From Neptunicoccus sediminis (lineage in GTDB: Bacteria; Pseudomonadota; Alphaproteobacteria; Rhodobacterales; Rhodobacteraceae), in the NCBI RefSeq assembly GCF_001719615.1, contig NZ_MDVX01000008.1:124001-188000 (forward strand): a stretch of 64,000 bases of DNA. The letters are read 5' to 3'. Position numbers and translations under genes: made by a program. Each line of letters starts with the position of its first letter. Position 1 is the stretch's first letter. Under the pieces are notes generated by a model. The model saw nothing but the letters and a program-made list of their open reading frames with translations, did no database searches and was not told the DNA's origin. Shown in pieces: positions 7,825 through 17,256 of this stretch.

Positions 7825-8697
7825 TCAGGTTTCACTGGCTGCGATGGCATCCGCTTTGGCCAACAGCGCGCGTGCGGTTACGATGTGCAGATTCTCTACT
7901 ATCTTGCCATCCAGCACCGCAATGCCTTTTCCGCTTTCTTCCGCTTCCTTGAAGGCCGCCATCTGGCGTTTCGCCAGCTCGATCTCTGCTTCGGAGGGAC
8001 GATAGGCGGTGTTCGTCGGGGCAAGCTGGTCCGGGTGCAGCAGGGATTTTCCATCAAACCCCATCAAGCGCCCGTGGTCGAGTTCGACCTGCAAGCCTTC
8101 CACATCGCGAAAGGCGTTATAGACACCGTCGATACAGATCAGCCCGTAGGCCCGTGCCGCCAGCAGACACAGACCGATGGACGCCGCAAGCGCCGTGCGT
8201 GCCGGATCGGTTTGCGCGCCCAGATCCTTGATCAGATCGTTCGAGCCAAGCACCATACCTGCCATGCGCGGCGCGGCTGCGATCTCGCGGGCATTCAGCA
8301 TGGACAGAGGTGTTTCCATCATGGCCCAGATCTTTGTGTGGGCGCAGTTCTCTGCCCCGTCCAGAATTGTCGCCAGCTTTTCGATGTCCGCTGCGCTGTA
8401 GACTTTGGGCAGCAGGATCGCTTCGGGGCCGGCCGGCAGGATCGTATCAAGATCATCCATCGCCCATTCGGTTTCAAACCCGTTGATCCGCACCAGCAAC
8501 GCGCGGTTGCCATAATCCAGATCCCGCAGAGCATCCGCCACATGGCCCCGCGCCTCGGCTTTGGCTTCGGGGGCGACCGCATCTTCCAGATCGAAAATTA
8601 TCCCGTCCGTTGGCAGTGTTTGTGCCTTCTCCAGCGCACGGGTCTTGGACCCCGGAATGTAAAGAACAGAACGATACGGGCGGTTTTCAGCGGTCAT
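7825..8697 (-). CDS. mcl2: (3S)-malyl-CoA thioesterase (CitE/HpcH superfamily)
   Basis: Hydrolyses (S)-malyl-CoA to malate and CoA, closing the ethylmalonyl-CoA pathway. 290 residues from the ATG at 8697 (MTAENRPYRSVLYIPGSKTR). An upstream in-frame methionine adds 29 unlikely residues with no ribosome site, so it was discarded. Motifs: IIFDLEDAVAPEAKAEAR (metal-binding and CoA-binding face), IWAMMETPLSMLNAREIA, GSNDLIKDL and GFDGKSLLHPDQ. The start and end closely resemble Rhodobacter Mcl2 rather than the malyl-CoA lyase Mcl1, as I remember these sequences. First gene of the four-gene minus-strand unit ending in mch. Confidence 0.85.
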   Translation of the reverse strand: MTAENRPYRSVLYIPGSKTRALEKAQTLPTDGIIFDLEDAVAPEAKAEARGHVADALRDLDYGNRALLVRINGFETEWAMDDLDTILPAGPEAILLPKVYSAADIEKLATILDGAENCAHTKIWAMMETPLSMLNAREIAAAPRMAGMVLGSNDLIKDLGAQTDPARTALAASIGLCLLAARAYGLICIDGVYNAFRDVEGLQVELDHGRLMGFDGKSLLHPDQLAPTNTAYRPSEAEIELAKRQMAAFKEAEESGKGIAVLDGKIVENLHIVTARALLAKADAIAASET

Positions 8698-9052
8698 CTT
8701 GGCGGCTCCGGTCAAAAGGAAGGTCGGTTTCGGGTTCAGGATCAACCACAGTTTTCCGTGCAACACAACAAGGCCGCGCAACAATACTACCGGAATGCGC
8801 CATAGTTACGCAGCATTCTTGCGCAGCGTGTCCGGTTTTAGCCGGAGAGTCCGCGCCGTTAACCATTTTTTTCCGCTTTTCGGTCCAATCTGAACGCACA
8901 CCGTCACAGGGGAACGGGCCGGCCGGTTGGCCGCCTGAATATAGACCGGAAGCAGCCCTGTGATCACATCAGACCAATTTCGGGTCGCTGGCGCAGATCA
9001 AGACGGACAAGGCCGGTTTCGCCACCCCCCGTTGAAAGAACGGAGACAACAG
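8698..9052. other. Divergent intergenic region between mcl2 and a small exported protein gene
   Basis: 355 bases. It must contain the mcl2 promoter (minus) and the promoter of the 9053 gene (plus). I see a small hairpin TCCGG/CCGGA near 8828-8844 and the palindrome TGTGATCACA at 8959-8968, similar to the arms of the dyad before sdhC. No convincing gene lies here. Confidence 0.5.
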
Positions 9053-9364
9053 ATGCAAAAACTCCTTTTCGCCCTGTCGCTGGGGTTCCTCGGCGTCATT
9101 CTGGCCCATAGCGCGGCCCAGTCCCAACCGGCCAGCTGCGCCGAACGCACGCGGGTTGTGGAGAGGCTTCAGACCAAATACGGCGAGACGCGGCGCTCTA
9201 TTGGTCTGGCCGCGAATAACGGCGTGATAGAGGTGTTTGCCAGTGCGCACAGCGGTAGCTGGACCATCGTGATCACGCGGCCCGACGGAATGACCTGCCT
9301 CGTCGCCGCCGGTGAGTCCTATGAGTCCGTGAACGACCCTGCGCAGGACGGGGAAAAAGCCTGA
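9053..9364 (+). CDS. Small exported protein of unknown function
   Basis: 103 residues. An N-terminal signal peptide (QKLLFALSLGFLGVILAHSA, cleavage likely near residues 20-24) is followed by PASCAERTRVVERLQTKYGE and GSWTIVITRPDGMTCLVAAG. Two cysteines could pair in the periplasm. The start ATG at 9053 has GGAGAC 6 nt upstream; a longer upstream reading frame has no ribosome site. Similar short secreted proteins are frequent in Rhodobacterales, but I do not know a function. A 9-bp stem-loop lies 14 nt after the stop. Confidence 0.75.
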   Translation: MQKLLFALSLGFLGVILAHSAAQSQPASCAERTRVVERLQTKYGETRRSIGLAANNGVIEVFASAHSGSWTIVITRPDGMTCLVAAGESYESVNDPAQDGEKA

Positions 9365-9377
9365 TCCCGACACCAAC

Positions 9378-9412
9378 CGGAGCCACACCGCCCCCTTTGT
9401 CGGGTGGCTCCG
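9378..9412 (+). terminator. Stem-loop after the small exported protein gene
   Basis: CGGAGCCAC at 9378-9386 pairs perfectly with GTGGCTCCG at 9404-9412 across a 17-nt loop containing CCCTTTGTCGGG. There is no U-run, so it may be a 3' stabiliser rather than an intrinsic terminator. A similar loop sequence recurs after the gene ending at 42124. Confidence 0.4.
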
Positions 9413-9639
9413 CTACACGGAATTGTCCAAATCCGAATCAAATGTATACAACGGCATGCAAGTGACCGCAGGTTTACGCCCGCCAGCCCGATGCCCGGCT
9501 TCACAGAATAACTGTTTTATCACAGTGCCTTAGCCGTCTACGTTAAGGATAACTCCCCCAAAGCGGCCCAAATGTGCCTTGCTCTGCCTACCCAATGGCG
9601 GTAGCACACGGTCGAGTTTCACATCACACGGGAGTTTGA

Positions 9640-10605
<966 letters not shown>

Positions 10606-10630
10606 ACCGGCCTGCCCTTAAAAACGAAAA

Positions 10631-10659
10631 GCCCCGCAACAGTTTGCGGGGCTTTTTTT
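10631..10659 (+). terminator. mdh: Intrinsic terminator of mdh
   Basis: Perfect 9-bp stem GCCCCGCAA/TTGCGGGGC with a CAGT loop, followed by seven T residues. Confidence 0.92.
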
Positions 10660-10667
10660 GGGCCGGA

Positions 10668-10710
10668 TGTCGGGCCTCCGGCGGGAGTATTATTCGGAAC
10701 ATTGAAGGTT
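10668..10710 (+). repeat. Recurrent GGGAGTATT-type intergenic element between mdh and gabD
   Basis: CCTCCGGCGGGAGTATTATT, then CGGAACATTGAA. The pattern (GC-rich GGCGGG, then AGTATTT or GATATTT, then a spacer and AAnATGAA/ATTGAA) recurs near 5885, 28703-28745 (reversed) and 36228-36262 (reversed), each at gene 3' ends. Confidence 0.45.
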
Positions 10711-10719
10711 TGCGGACTC

Positions 10720-10747
10720 AAAAAAACCGCGCCGGTTGGGGCGCGGT
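10720..10747 (-). terminator. gabD: Intrinsic terminator of gabD
   Basis: On the minus strand, stem ACCGCGCC/GGCGCGGT is followed by a run of T, 22 nt past the gabD stop. It is convergent with the mdh terminator. Confidence 0.8.
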
Positions 10748-10768
10748 ATTCTCTTTGGGTTTTCTGAC

Positions 10769-12244
10769 TTAAATCGAGGTGCAGATATACTTCATTTCGA
10801 GGTAGTCTTCGGTGCCGTGGCGCGAGCCTTCGCGACCGATGCCGGATTGTTTGACGCCGCCAAACGGGGCGAGTTCGGTTGAGATCAGGCCGGTGTTCAC
10901 GCCAACCATCCCGTATTCCAGTGCTTCCTGTACACGGTGTACGCGGGACAGGTCGTTGGAGTAGAAATAGGACGCCAGACCGAAAATCGTGTCATTGGCG
11001 GCTGCGACCACTTCTTCTTCGGTGTCGAATTTGAACAACGGCGCAACCGGGCCGAAGGTTTCGTCGTTTGTAACCATCATGTCAGAGGTTACGCCGGTCA
11101 GGATTGTCGGTTCAAAGAAGGTGCCGCCAAGGGCGTGGCGCTTGCCACCTGCCGCAATTTTTGCGCCTTTGTCGGTGGCATCCTTGATGTGTTCTTCGAC
11201 CTTTTCCACCGCATCTTCAGAAATCAGCGGCCCGACCGTGACGCCGTCTTCCAGACCATCACCGACGGTCATTTTCTCAACCGCAGCGGCCAGCTTTTCA
11301 GCAAAAGCATCATAGACGCCGGCTTGTACGTAAATCCGGTTGGCGCAAACGCAGGTCTGGCCGTTGTTGCGGTATTTAGAGATCATCGCGCCCTCAACCG
11401 CTTTGTCGAGGTCAGCATCGTCAAACACGATGAACGGTGCGTTGCCGCCCAGTTCCATCGAGGTTTTCATGATCTGCCCTGCGGCCTGTTCCATCAGGAT
11501 GCGGCCCACTTCGGTGGAGCCTGTGAAGGTCAGTTTACGCACAATCGGGTTGTCGCAGAATTCCTTGCCCACAATGGAGGCGCGGGTGTTGGTGACGACC
11601 GAGAACACGCCTGCGGGGACACCGGCCCGTTCAGCCAACAGTGCCATAGCCAGTGCCGAAAGCGGGGTTTCTTTTGCGGGACGGGCGACAAAGGTACAGC
11701 CGACCGCCAGAGCGGGCGCCACTTTGCGCGCGATCATCGCATTGGGGAAGTTCCACGGCGTGATCGAGGCCACAACGCCCACGGGTTGTTTGATCACGGT
11801 GATGCGTTTGTCAGGCTGGTGGCCCGGAATGGTTTCGCCGTAGTTGCGCTTGGCTTCCTCACCGAACCATTCGATAAAAGAGGCACCGTAGAGGATCTCG
11901 CCGCGCCCTTCGGCAAAGGGTTTGCCCATCTCGGCCGTCAGGATGCGGCCCAGATCATCGGCGTTTTCCACCATCAGATCATACCATTTCCGCAGGATCG
12001 CGGCGCGGTCCTTGCCGGTGCGGGCGGCCCATTCCTTTTGGGATTTCTGTGCCGCATCAATGGCACGTTTAACTTCGTCGATGCCAAGATCGGGCAATGT
12101 GGTCAACACATCGCCGCGGGCAGGGTTTTTCACCTCAAAGGTGGCGCCGCTGTCCGCGTCGATCCACTCCCCCGCTACATATGCCTGTGCGCACAGGAGC
12201 GAAGGATCGTTCAAGAGGTTTTTCAATTCGGTCTTATCAAGCAT
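10769..12244 (-). CDS. gabD: Succinate-semialdehyde dehydrogenase
   Basis: Oxidises succinate semialdehyde to succinate with NAD(P)+, feeding GABA or 4-hydroxybutyrate carbon into the TCA cycle. 491 residues from the ATG at 12244, chosen over an ATG nine codons upstream because GGAGGAG lies 7 nt before it. Aldehyde dehydrogenase hallmarks are present: ITPWNFPNAMIARKVAPALA, the general-base glutamate in MELGGNAPFIVFDDAD, the nucleophilic cysteine in GQTCVCANRIYVQ, and PFGGVKQSGIGREGS at the C-terminus. No GABA aminotransferase lies beside it here. Confidence 0.93.
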   Translation of the reverse strand: MLDKTELKNLLNDPSLLCAQAYVAGEWIDADSGATFEVKNPARGDVLTTLPDLGIDEVKRAIDAAQKSQKEWAARTGKDRAAILRKWYDLMVENADDLGRILTAEMGKPFAEGRGEILYGASFIEWFGEEAKRNYGETIPGHQPDKRITVIKQPVGVVASITPWNFPNAMIARKVAPALAVGCTFVARPAKETPLSALAMALLAERAGVPAGVFSVVTNTRASIVGKEFCDNPIVRKLTFTGSTEVGRILMEQAAGQIMKTSMELGGNAPFIVFDDADLDKAVEGAMISKYRNNGQTCVCANRIYVQAGVYDAFAEKLAAAVEKMTVGDGLEDGVTVGPLISEDAVEKVEEHIKDATDKGAKIAAGGKRHALGGTFFEPTILTGVTSDMMVTNDETFGPVAPLFKFDTEEEVVAAANDTIFGLASYFYSNDLSRVHRVQEALEYGMVGVNTGLISTELAPFGGVKQSGIGREGSRHGTEDYLEMKYICTSI

Positions 12245-12354
12245 GCGGGGCTCCTCCGGTAACATGTTCATTTCCGCGGCGAGGTGACACGATTTCTACC
12301 CCAAGGGCAAGGCCGCAAAACCGCTTTGATCTGCCAAATCCGGTTGCTGTCCGG

Positions 12355-12783
12355 TTAAACCGCGCGGATCGTGGCGGGCGCGGGGAAAATCAGGTCATAG
12401 GCCCATGTGAAGACGAATGTGTAGAACAGGTAAAACAGGGTAAAGGACATATCGAACAAAAGCGCCTGAAAGAGGGGCAATTCGAGCCACCACATCACAA
12501 AAGGCAGCATCATCAGCATCATTGCGGTTTCAAAGCCCACTGTATGGATGACGCGGGCACGCACGGATTTTGCAGTGCTGCCGGTTTTATACTGCAGCAC
12601 CAGATCGAATATCAGGTTGTAGACGTAGTTCAATACTGTCGCCAGAACCGAGCCTGCAACAGCAATCACGCCAATCCCTGCAAGCGAAAGGTCGAGAAAC
12701 AGAATACCGACAGTGATGAGGATGCTCAGGGCTAGTCCTTCAAACAAAAGCGCCTGACGGATACGATCGAAAGTTGTACGCAT
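12355..12783 (-). CDS. PACE family transporter (AceI-like, bacterial transmembrane pair)
   Basis: Small inner-membrane efflux protein of the proteobacterial antimicrobial compound efflux family. 142 residues with four helices arranged as two BTP repeats. Each repeat opens with a glutamate in a helix: FEGLAL with E15 (same position as the essential E15 of AceI as I recall it) and GFETAMML. The second half ends FDMSFTLFYLFYTFVFTWAY, the typical PACE ending. Known members export chlorhexidine, biocides and short-chain diamines by proton exchange. The upstream RNA (12807-12870) matches a guanidine-II riboswitch, so guanidinium or a derivative is the likely physiological substrate. That is inference. 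Confidence 0.9.
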   Translation of the reverse strand: MRTTFDRIRQALLFEGLALSILITVGILFLDLSLAGIGVIAVAGSVLATVLNYVYNLIFDLVLQYKTGSTAKSVRARVIHTVGFETAMMLMMLPFVMWWLELPLFQALLFDMSFTLFYLFYTFVFTWAYDLIFPAPATIRAV

Positions 12784-12806
12784 GGGAATTCCCTTTAGAT
12801 GTGCTT

Positions 12807-12870
12807 AAAGGGTCGTCCCTTTCCAATAAGTAACTCCGCCAGCAAAGCCGCGGAGGAGGTCGTCCTCTGG
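12807..12870 (-). ncRNA. Guanidine-II (mini-ykkC) riboswitch candidate
   Basis: Read on the minus strand, two hairpins with identical ACGA loops: P1 GAGG-ACGA-CCTC at 12867-12856, and P2 AAAGGG-ACGA-CCCTTT at 12822-12807. They are separated by 33 nt. The guanidine-II class is defined by two short stems capped by ACGR loops and joined by a variable linker, so loops, stems and spacing all fit. P2 ends 23 nt before the PACE start codon, next to its AAAGGGA ribosome site, fitting translational control. A promoter-like CTTGCC-17-TATGAT ends just before P1, placing P1 at the 5' end of the RNA. Confidence 0.85.
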
Positions 12871-12875
12871 CGGTG

Positions 12876-12904
12876 ATCATATCAAACGGCGGGGGCAAGG
12901 CAAG
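12876..12904 (-). promoter_or_regulatory. Promoter of the riboswitch-PACE transcript
   Basis: On the minus strand, CTTGCC (12904-12899), 17 nt, then TATGAT (12881-12876). Expected transcription start is about 12870, directly before the first riboswitch hairpin. Confidence 0.55.
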
Positions 12905-12945
12905 GGCGGTTTAATCAGGGGTGATGGTGCGAAACGCTCGACAAT

Positions 12946-12975
12946 TTCGATAAATCGCCGCAAAACTATTATAAT
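12946..12975 (+). promoter_or_regulatory. Candidate promoter of the six-gene AAA+ cluster
   Basis: A perfect TATAAT at 12970-12975 with a weak -35 (TTCGAT, 18-nt spacer), about 55 nt before the first start codon of the cluster. It is divergent from the PACE promoter. Confidence 0.45.
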
Positions 12976-13030
12976 CGGAGAGTATGCTTCTTAAATAAAC
13001 GGAAGCAAAACGATTTTGAAAGGGTTTAAG

Positions 13031-14107
13031 ATGGCAGATTTTGACGCGCAGATCAGGGAATCTCAGGCACAGGTGGAGGCAGCGCAGTCTAAAATCTCGG
13101 AAATGTCCTCCAAGCTGGAACAAGCACAGGACAAGATGAAATCCGGCGACGATATTTCGATTGATATAGAAAACGCCTCGCTGGATGATGTGCACGCCCA
13201 TTCGGACGCGATGAATGCAAATATCGCTGAACTGATCATGGGGCTGGACGATGTAACCTCTGCCTTCAGTCAGGATTTTGATGCGATGCGCACGAAAACC
13301 GGCTGGGAAACCTTTGTGGGGATCTTCTCCAAGGGGCGGTCCGAAAGTCTGCGGCAGGAACGGATGCGCACCGCCAGTATTGACGACAAACTGCAGGATC
13401 TAATTTCAAAATCGGATGTGATTGTGAACCTGTTGCAAAGCCAGCTTGCCGTTTTGAACGAACATAAAACGCGGGTGGAAGGCAATTTGCAGGAAACCCT
13501 GACGGAACGGGAAGCTGTGGTGGGTGAGCTGGAACAGATCAAGGCCGATCTGCTGGCGATGGACCCGAGCATTATCGAGCTGGAAAACAAGATCTCGATG
13601 GAGCAGGACGCCGCCGCACGCACCAAGCTGGAAAGCGAACTTGCGGCGCTGAACGCCAAATATAACGAGCTGGCACAAGCCGAACAGGTCAAACTGGCCA
13701 ACTCCCAGACGCTGGAACGCTATATCGAAAAGGGCAAATCCTGGGTCGATAGTCTGCAAAATCAGGCGGCTACCCAGATGGTTTTGATTAACAAGCTGCA
13801 AACAGACACCAAGCAGCGGGTGGTTTTATACGATGCGCTGACGAAGTCCCTGAAAACCGCGCAACAGCAGGATGTGGCCCATAAGATCAACGAAATCGGC
13901 GTGCAGACAGATCAGGAGGCGCAAACCGCGATGGCGGCGATTGGGTCAGCTACAAACCAGCGCATGGCCGAAATGATGGAAAAGCACGAGGATCACATGG
14001 TCTTTGCCCGTAAGGTGCTGGAGGAAAAGGCGAAATCCGACGAACGCTTTGCCCGACGTTTTGAGAAAATTGTCGAGAAACACGATAAGAACCTCTATGG
14101 CGCATAG
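13031..14107 (+). CDS. Coiled-coil protein of unknown function, first gene of the AAA+ cluster
   Basis: 358 residues from the ATG at 13031 (GAAAGGG 7 nt upstream; a TTG five codons earlier is less likely). No signal peptide or membrane helix. Almost wholly helical: coiled coil at about 5-45 (SQAQVEAAQSKISEMSSKLE), a middle domain around MRTKTGWETFVGIFSKGRSE, then long coiled coils at about 125-235 and a charged C-terminal helix (FARRFEKIVEKHDKN). The layout is loosely like TelA/toxic-anion-resistance proteins, but I cannot assign the family. It is probably a cytosolic structural or adaptor partner of the ATPase three genes on; the next gene is 27 nt downstream. Confidence 0.8.
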   Translation: MADFDAQIRESQAQVEAAQSKISEMSSKLEQAQDKMKSGDDISIDIENASLDDVHAHSDAMNANIAELIMGLDDVTSAFSQDFDAMRTKTGWETFVGIFSKGRSESLRQERMRTASIDDKLQDLISKSDVIVNLLQSQLAVLNEHKTRVEGNLQETLTEREAVVGELEQIKADLLAMDPSIIELENKISMEQDAAARTKLESELAALNAKYNELAQAEQVKLANSQTLERYIEKGKSWVDSLQNQAATQMVLINKLQTDTKQRVVLYDALTKSLKTAQQQDVAHKINEIGVQTDQEAQTAMAAIGSATNQRMAEMMEKHEDHMVFARKVLEEKAKSDERFARRFEKIVEKHDKNLYGA

Positions 14108-14134
14108 AGGTTTTTCCGCTGCGGGGCTGTCTGA

Positions 14135-15253
14135 ATGAACGTTGATCTGACGCTTGATCACGAATATCTGCAAGGCGCAGCCCGCACGCGGCGCTATTTC
14201 GCGAATTTTGCGAAAATCATTGCCCATCTGGAGCGGGTCACGGACCTGTCCAGCGATGATGGTCTGGTGGGCCGTGCCGAGGCAGAGATCATCAAGGACT
14301 ACCTGTCACGGCTCAGCCACACGTTTTCGGCGCTGTCCTACAAGTATCTGATGACATGGCGGGTCTCTGGCGCCTTGCCCAACGGGATGACCGTGGACCG
14401 TCAGGACAGCGGCTTTCCGGTGTTTCAGGAACTCTTGCAGATGGCAAATGATGCGCTGAACGCAGAGCATCACCTGCGAACATCCCAGTCGCCTGAAGAG
14501 ATCAAAAAGGCGATGGTGCGGCATATTCTGAACGAGCAATCCCACCCCACCGCATTGCAATACGCCCTGTCCCAGCGGCTCTACTACGAGGCACTGGCCG
14601 GGCGGGATCTGTTTTATGCAGGCAATGACCCCCAAGCGGTCTGGCGGGGCAATATCGACGACGGGCGGCGGCGCTATCTGTTGCATTGGGCAAGCTATGA
14701 CAGCCAGACCAATCTACCCGCGCTCTATCTGATGGAACTGGAAGATTCAGGACGCACGCCGCTGGTGCAGGATGAGCGGCGCTGGCCGCAGGTGCAGGCC
14801 CATCTGATGGCGCAGGCGGTGTCGGGGCTAAAGCTGGTGACAATCGGCACCGGGTTTGATCAGGATTTCGACGATCTGCACCCGAAAAAACTGCGCCGGA
14901 TCCATATCGGGCCGATGTATTCCCACGCCTACACCGAACAAACCGGCCCGTTGCGCGATGTTCTGGCCGAAACCGCCGGACAGGAGGGCATGGACTGGGC
15001 GCTGGCGTGGACGGTGGAAACCCTGTGGTCGAAATCTGTCACCGAGGAAAAAACCGGCTGGTTTTCCTCAGCCGAGCGGGAGATTTTCAATCTGGAAGAT
15101 CGCGGAGAGCAGACCGGCGCAACCGAGCAGAACCGCGCCCTGATCCTGCCACAACGGGCCTATCAGGTGCTTAAGGATCGGGACCCTGCGGGAATGCGCA
15201 ATGTGCGCAAATACGTCGTGGGCAACAGCGGGCGCGTGGCCAGTTACAATTGA
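14135..15253 (+). CDS. Unknown soluble protein of the AAA+ cluster
   Basis: 372 residues, not recognised. No signal peptide, no membrane helix, no metal or nucleotide motif that I can see. The N-terminal half is helical (LERVTDLSSDDGLVGRAEAE, LQMANDALNAEHHL). A mixed C-terminal half holds the aromatic-rich stretch YLLHWASYDSQTNLPALYLM and conserved-looking GPMYSHAYTEQTGPLRDVLA. It lies 27 nt after the coiled-coil gene and 18 nt before the ATPase gene, so it is co-transcribed. A role as substrate adaptor or target of the ATPase is the simplest guess. Confidence 0.75.
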   Translation: MNVDLTLDHEYLQGAARTRRYFANFAKIIAHLERVTDLSSDDGLVGRAEAEIIKDYLSRLSHTFSALSYKYLMTWRVSGALPNGMTVDRQDSGFPVFQELLQMANDALNAEHHLRTSQSPEEIKKAMVRHILNEQSHPTALQYALSQRLYYEALAGRDLFYAGNDPQAVWRGNIDDGRRRYLLHWASYDSQTNLPALYLMELEDSGRTPLVQDERRWPQVQAHLMAQAVSGLKLVTIGTGFDQDFDDLHPKKLRRIHIGPMYSHAYTEQTGPLRDVLAETAGQEGMDWALAWTVETLWSKSVTEEKTGWFSSAEREIFNLEDRGEQTGATEQNRALILPQRAYQVLKDRDPAGMRNVRKYVVGNSGRVASYN

Positions 15254-15271
15254 CGACAGGATTTTGAGACA

Positions 15272-17218
15272 ATGAATGAAACCGGCAATCTGATGGAACT
15301 GAAAGAGGAGTTGATCCTTGGCAAGTATGACGCGGCGCTGGCGATGCTGGACGGGTTCGATCATACGCCGCGACTGGCGCAGAAACGGGATGGCGAACCG
15401 CAAAAGGAACGCTCCAGCGGGATCGGGACGCGGCGGCGGTTCCGCTCTACCACGCCGGGGCTGGTGACGCGCAGCACGGCGCGACCTGAAGGGGTGCATC
15501 TGATCGAACGGATCGAGGGTGCGGATGAAAGCGATCCGCTGACCTCTCCGAAACAGGCCAGCGTGTTGCAGGCCCTGCGCCGTGCGCTGGCGGTGGCCCA
15601 TGTGGTCAGCGACCAGTTTGCCGACCAGACGGGTCTTTCGGCCCTGCTGAAAGACAATCTCGCCGGAGCGCTGCCACCTGCAAAAAAGGGCGCATTTGGA
15701 GAGCTTCTGGCAGCCTCTGCCGCCATTTCCCTGCATGTTTTTGCCAATACGGCGGCCTATCTGCTGTCCTCGACTGCGGCGTCCGAAGGTGAAGGCACCG
15801 TCGATATTGGCGAGGTCGAAGAGGTGCTGACCGACAACCCGCAGCTGGCGCTACACGGTGCCTTGTGGGAGCTGGATCAGGACCTTGCACTATTTGCCAA
15901 GGATGAAGCGGGCGTTGTCCATGTGGTGCAGGCGTTCTGCGAAAAGCTGATGGAAAAAGTCGCGCTGCGGGCAGGCTCCCTGCCCCGGCTGGAGCCGTTC
16001 CGGACCGTGTCTTATCGCGTAGAGGCGGATGATTTTGAGATCAACGGCTTCACCGCCAGCCATAAGGCGAAATCCACCAAACTGACCATGACGTTCAAAA
16101 AGCCGAACGAGGTGGTCGGCAACCATATCGCCAAATATCAAGCGATGAAACTGGCCAAAATGCTGATGGCCTATGATTTTGACCGCCAGTTGAACCCCTT
16201 TGCCGAACTGGGCGGCTTTATCTTTACCTTTATGGGCGATGGTGCGCCCGGCACGGGGAAAACCACGTTGATCCAGATGATGGCGGGGATGATTAACGAT
16301 TATTGCACCAATGCGGGCTATGCCTTTCGCTATCAGAACCTCAGCACCGATTCGATTGACAGCTATCAGGGGAAGTCGGCCCAGAACGCCAAGGCGTTCA
16401 TCAATAACGTGATTGATCCCAAGGTGATCGGCTTTGGCACAATCGACGACATCGACCAGCTTGCCGGTAAGCGGGGCGACAGACAGTCGAGCGCGGGGCA
16501 GTTGGAAATCACCGCCGTCCTGATGGAAAGCTTTGCCGGTGCCAATACCGTGGTGCGCGGCAATTGTACCTTTGGCATGTTCTCGAACTATCCCGAAAAT
16601 GTGGACGATGCCCTGCGCCAGCGGGCGGGGGCGCGGTTTCTGGTGGACGGGCCGCAAACCCGCGAGGATTACATCGACATCCTGCACCTGCTGATGGGCA
16701 AGAACCATTCGATCCCGACAGGGGAACATGAACTCTTTGCCGCCCAGCAGATCAAAAAGGCAGTCGCGGCGAGCTATGAAAGCCATTCCAAACCCCATGA
16801 AACAGGGTTGCTGAACGTGTTTGACCGTGTCACTTCGGAAATTGGTGCGCTTGATACGATTGCCAAGCTTGGCACCTATCTGAAGGGAATTCAGCAGGCC
16901 GATCCGCGCTTTACCGGCCGCGCCATCAAGAACATCACGGATGCCGTCAAAGTCCGCGCGATGAATTTTGAACTGCCGGATGAATGGATGGAGAATACCG
17001 ACCTGTTTCTGGCAAAGGACTATGAGACCAAAAAGGCAATGATCGCCGAACTGGCCCAGCCGATCACGGTTGAGATGGTCATTCAGGAAATCAACCGCTA
17101 CGCCGATTCCGAGTTCCGGTACGCAGATAAATCCGACGAGGTGGCGATTGAAAATATGGTTCGGGAGTTTGCGCGGAACGAGGAAGCCAAACGGCGGTAT
17201 CTGGAGGGCAAGGTTTGA
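15272..17218 (+). CDS. AAA+ ATPase, core of the six-gene cluster
   Basis: 648 residues. A long N-terminal region of about 300 residues with no recognised domain and a basic linker (RRRFRSTTPG near 54-63) precedes a single AAA+ module. Walker A GAPGTGKT is at 324-331 and Walker B VIGFGTIDDID at 385-395. A sensor-type stretch GNCTFGMFSNYPENVDDALR precedes RQRAGARFLVDGP, a plausible arginine-finger region. The C-terminal lid is helical and charged. The ATPase module is closest in style to Cdc48/MoxR-like remodelling ATPases, but the N-domain is not theirs. It probably remodels or assembles the other cluster proteins. Confidence 0.85.
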   Translation: MNETGNLMELKEELILGKYDAALAMLDGFDHTPRLAQKRDGEPQKERSSGIGTRRRFRSTTPGLVTRSTARPEGVHLIERIEGADESDPLTSPKQASVLQALRRALAVAHVVSDQFADQTGLSALLKDNLAGALPPAKKGAFGELLAASAAISLHVFANTAAYLLSSTAASEGEGTVDIGEVEEVLTDNPQLALHGALWELDQDLALFAKDEAGVVHVVQAFCEKLMEKVALRAGSLPRLEPFRTVSYRVEADDFEINGFTASHKAKSTKLTMTFKKPNEVVGNHIAKYQAMKLAKMLMAYDFDRQLNPFAELGGFIFTFMGDGAPGTGKTTLIQMMAGMINDYCTNAGYAFRYQNLSTDSIDSYQGKSAQNAKAFINNVIDPKVIGFGTIDDIDQLAGKRGDRQSSAGQLEITAVLMESFAGANTVVRGNCTFGMFSNYPENVDDALRQRAGARFLVDGPQTREDYIDILHLLMGKNHSIPTGEHELFAAQQIKKAVAASYESHSKPHETGLLNVFDRVTSEIGALDTIAKLGTYLKGIQQADPRFTGRAIKNITDAVKVRAMNFELPDEWMENTDLFLAKDYETKKAMIAELAQPITVEMVIQEINRYADSEFRYADKSDEVAIENMVREFARNEEAKRRYLEGKV

Positions 17219-17256
17219 GGGCTTTCCTTGATTTAATATCCGTTGTGTTTCGTTTC

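Noticed and set aside
10937-12262. 441-codon open frame antisense to gabD
   Set aside because: Shadow of gabD; composition rich in His, Gly and Arg with no plausible domain.
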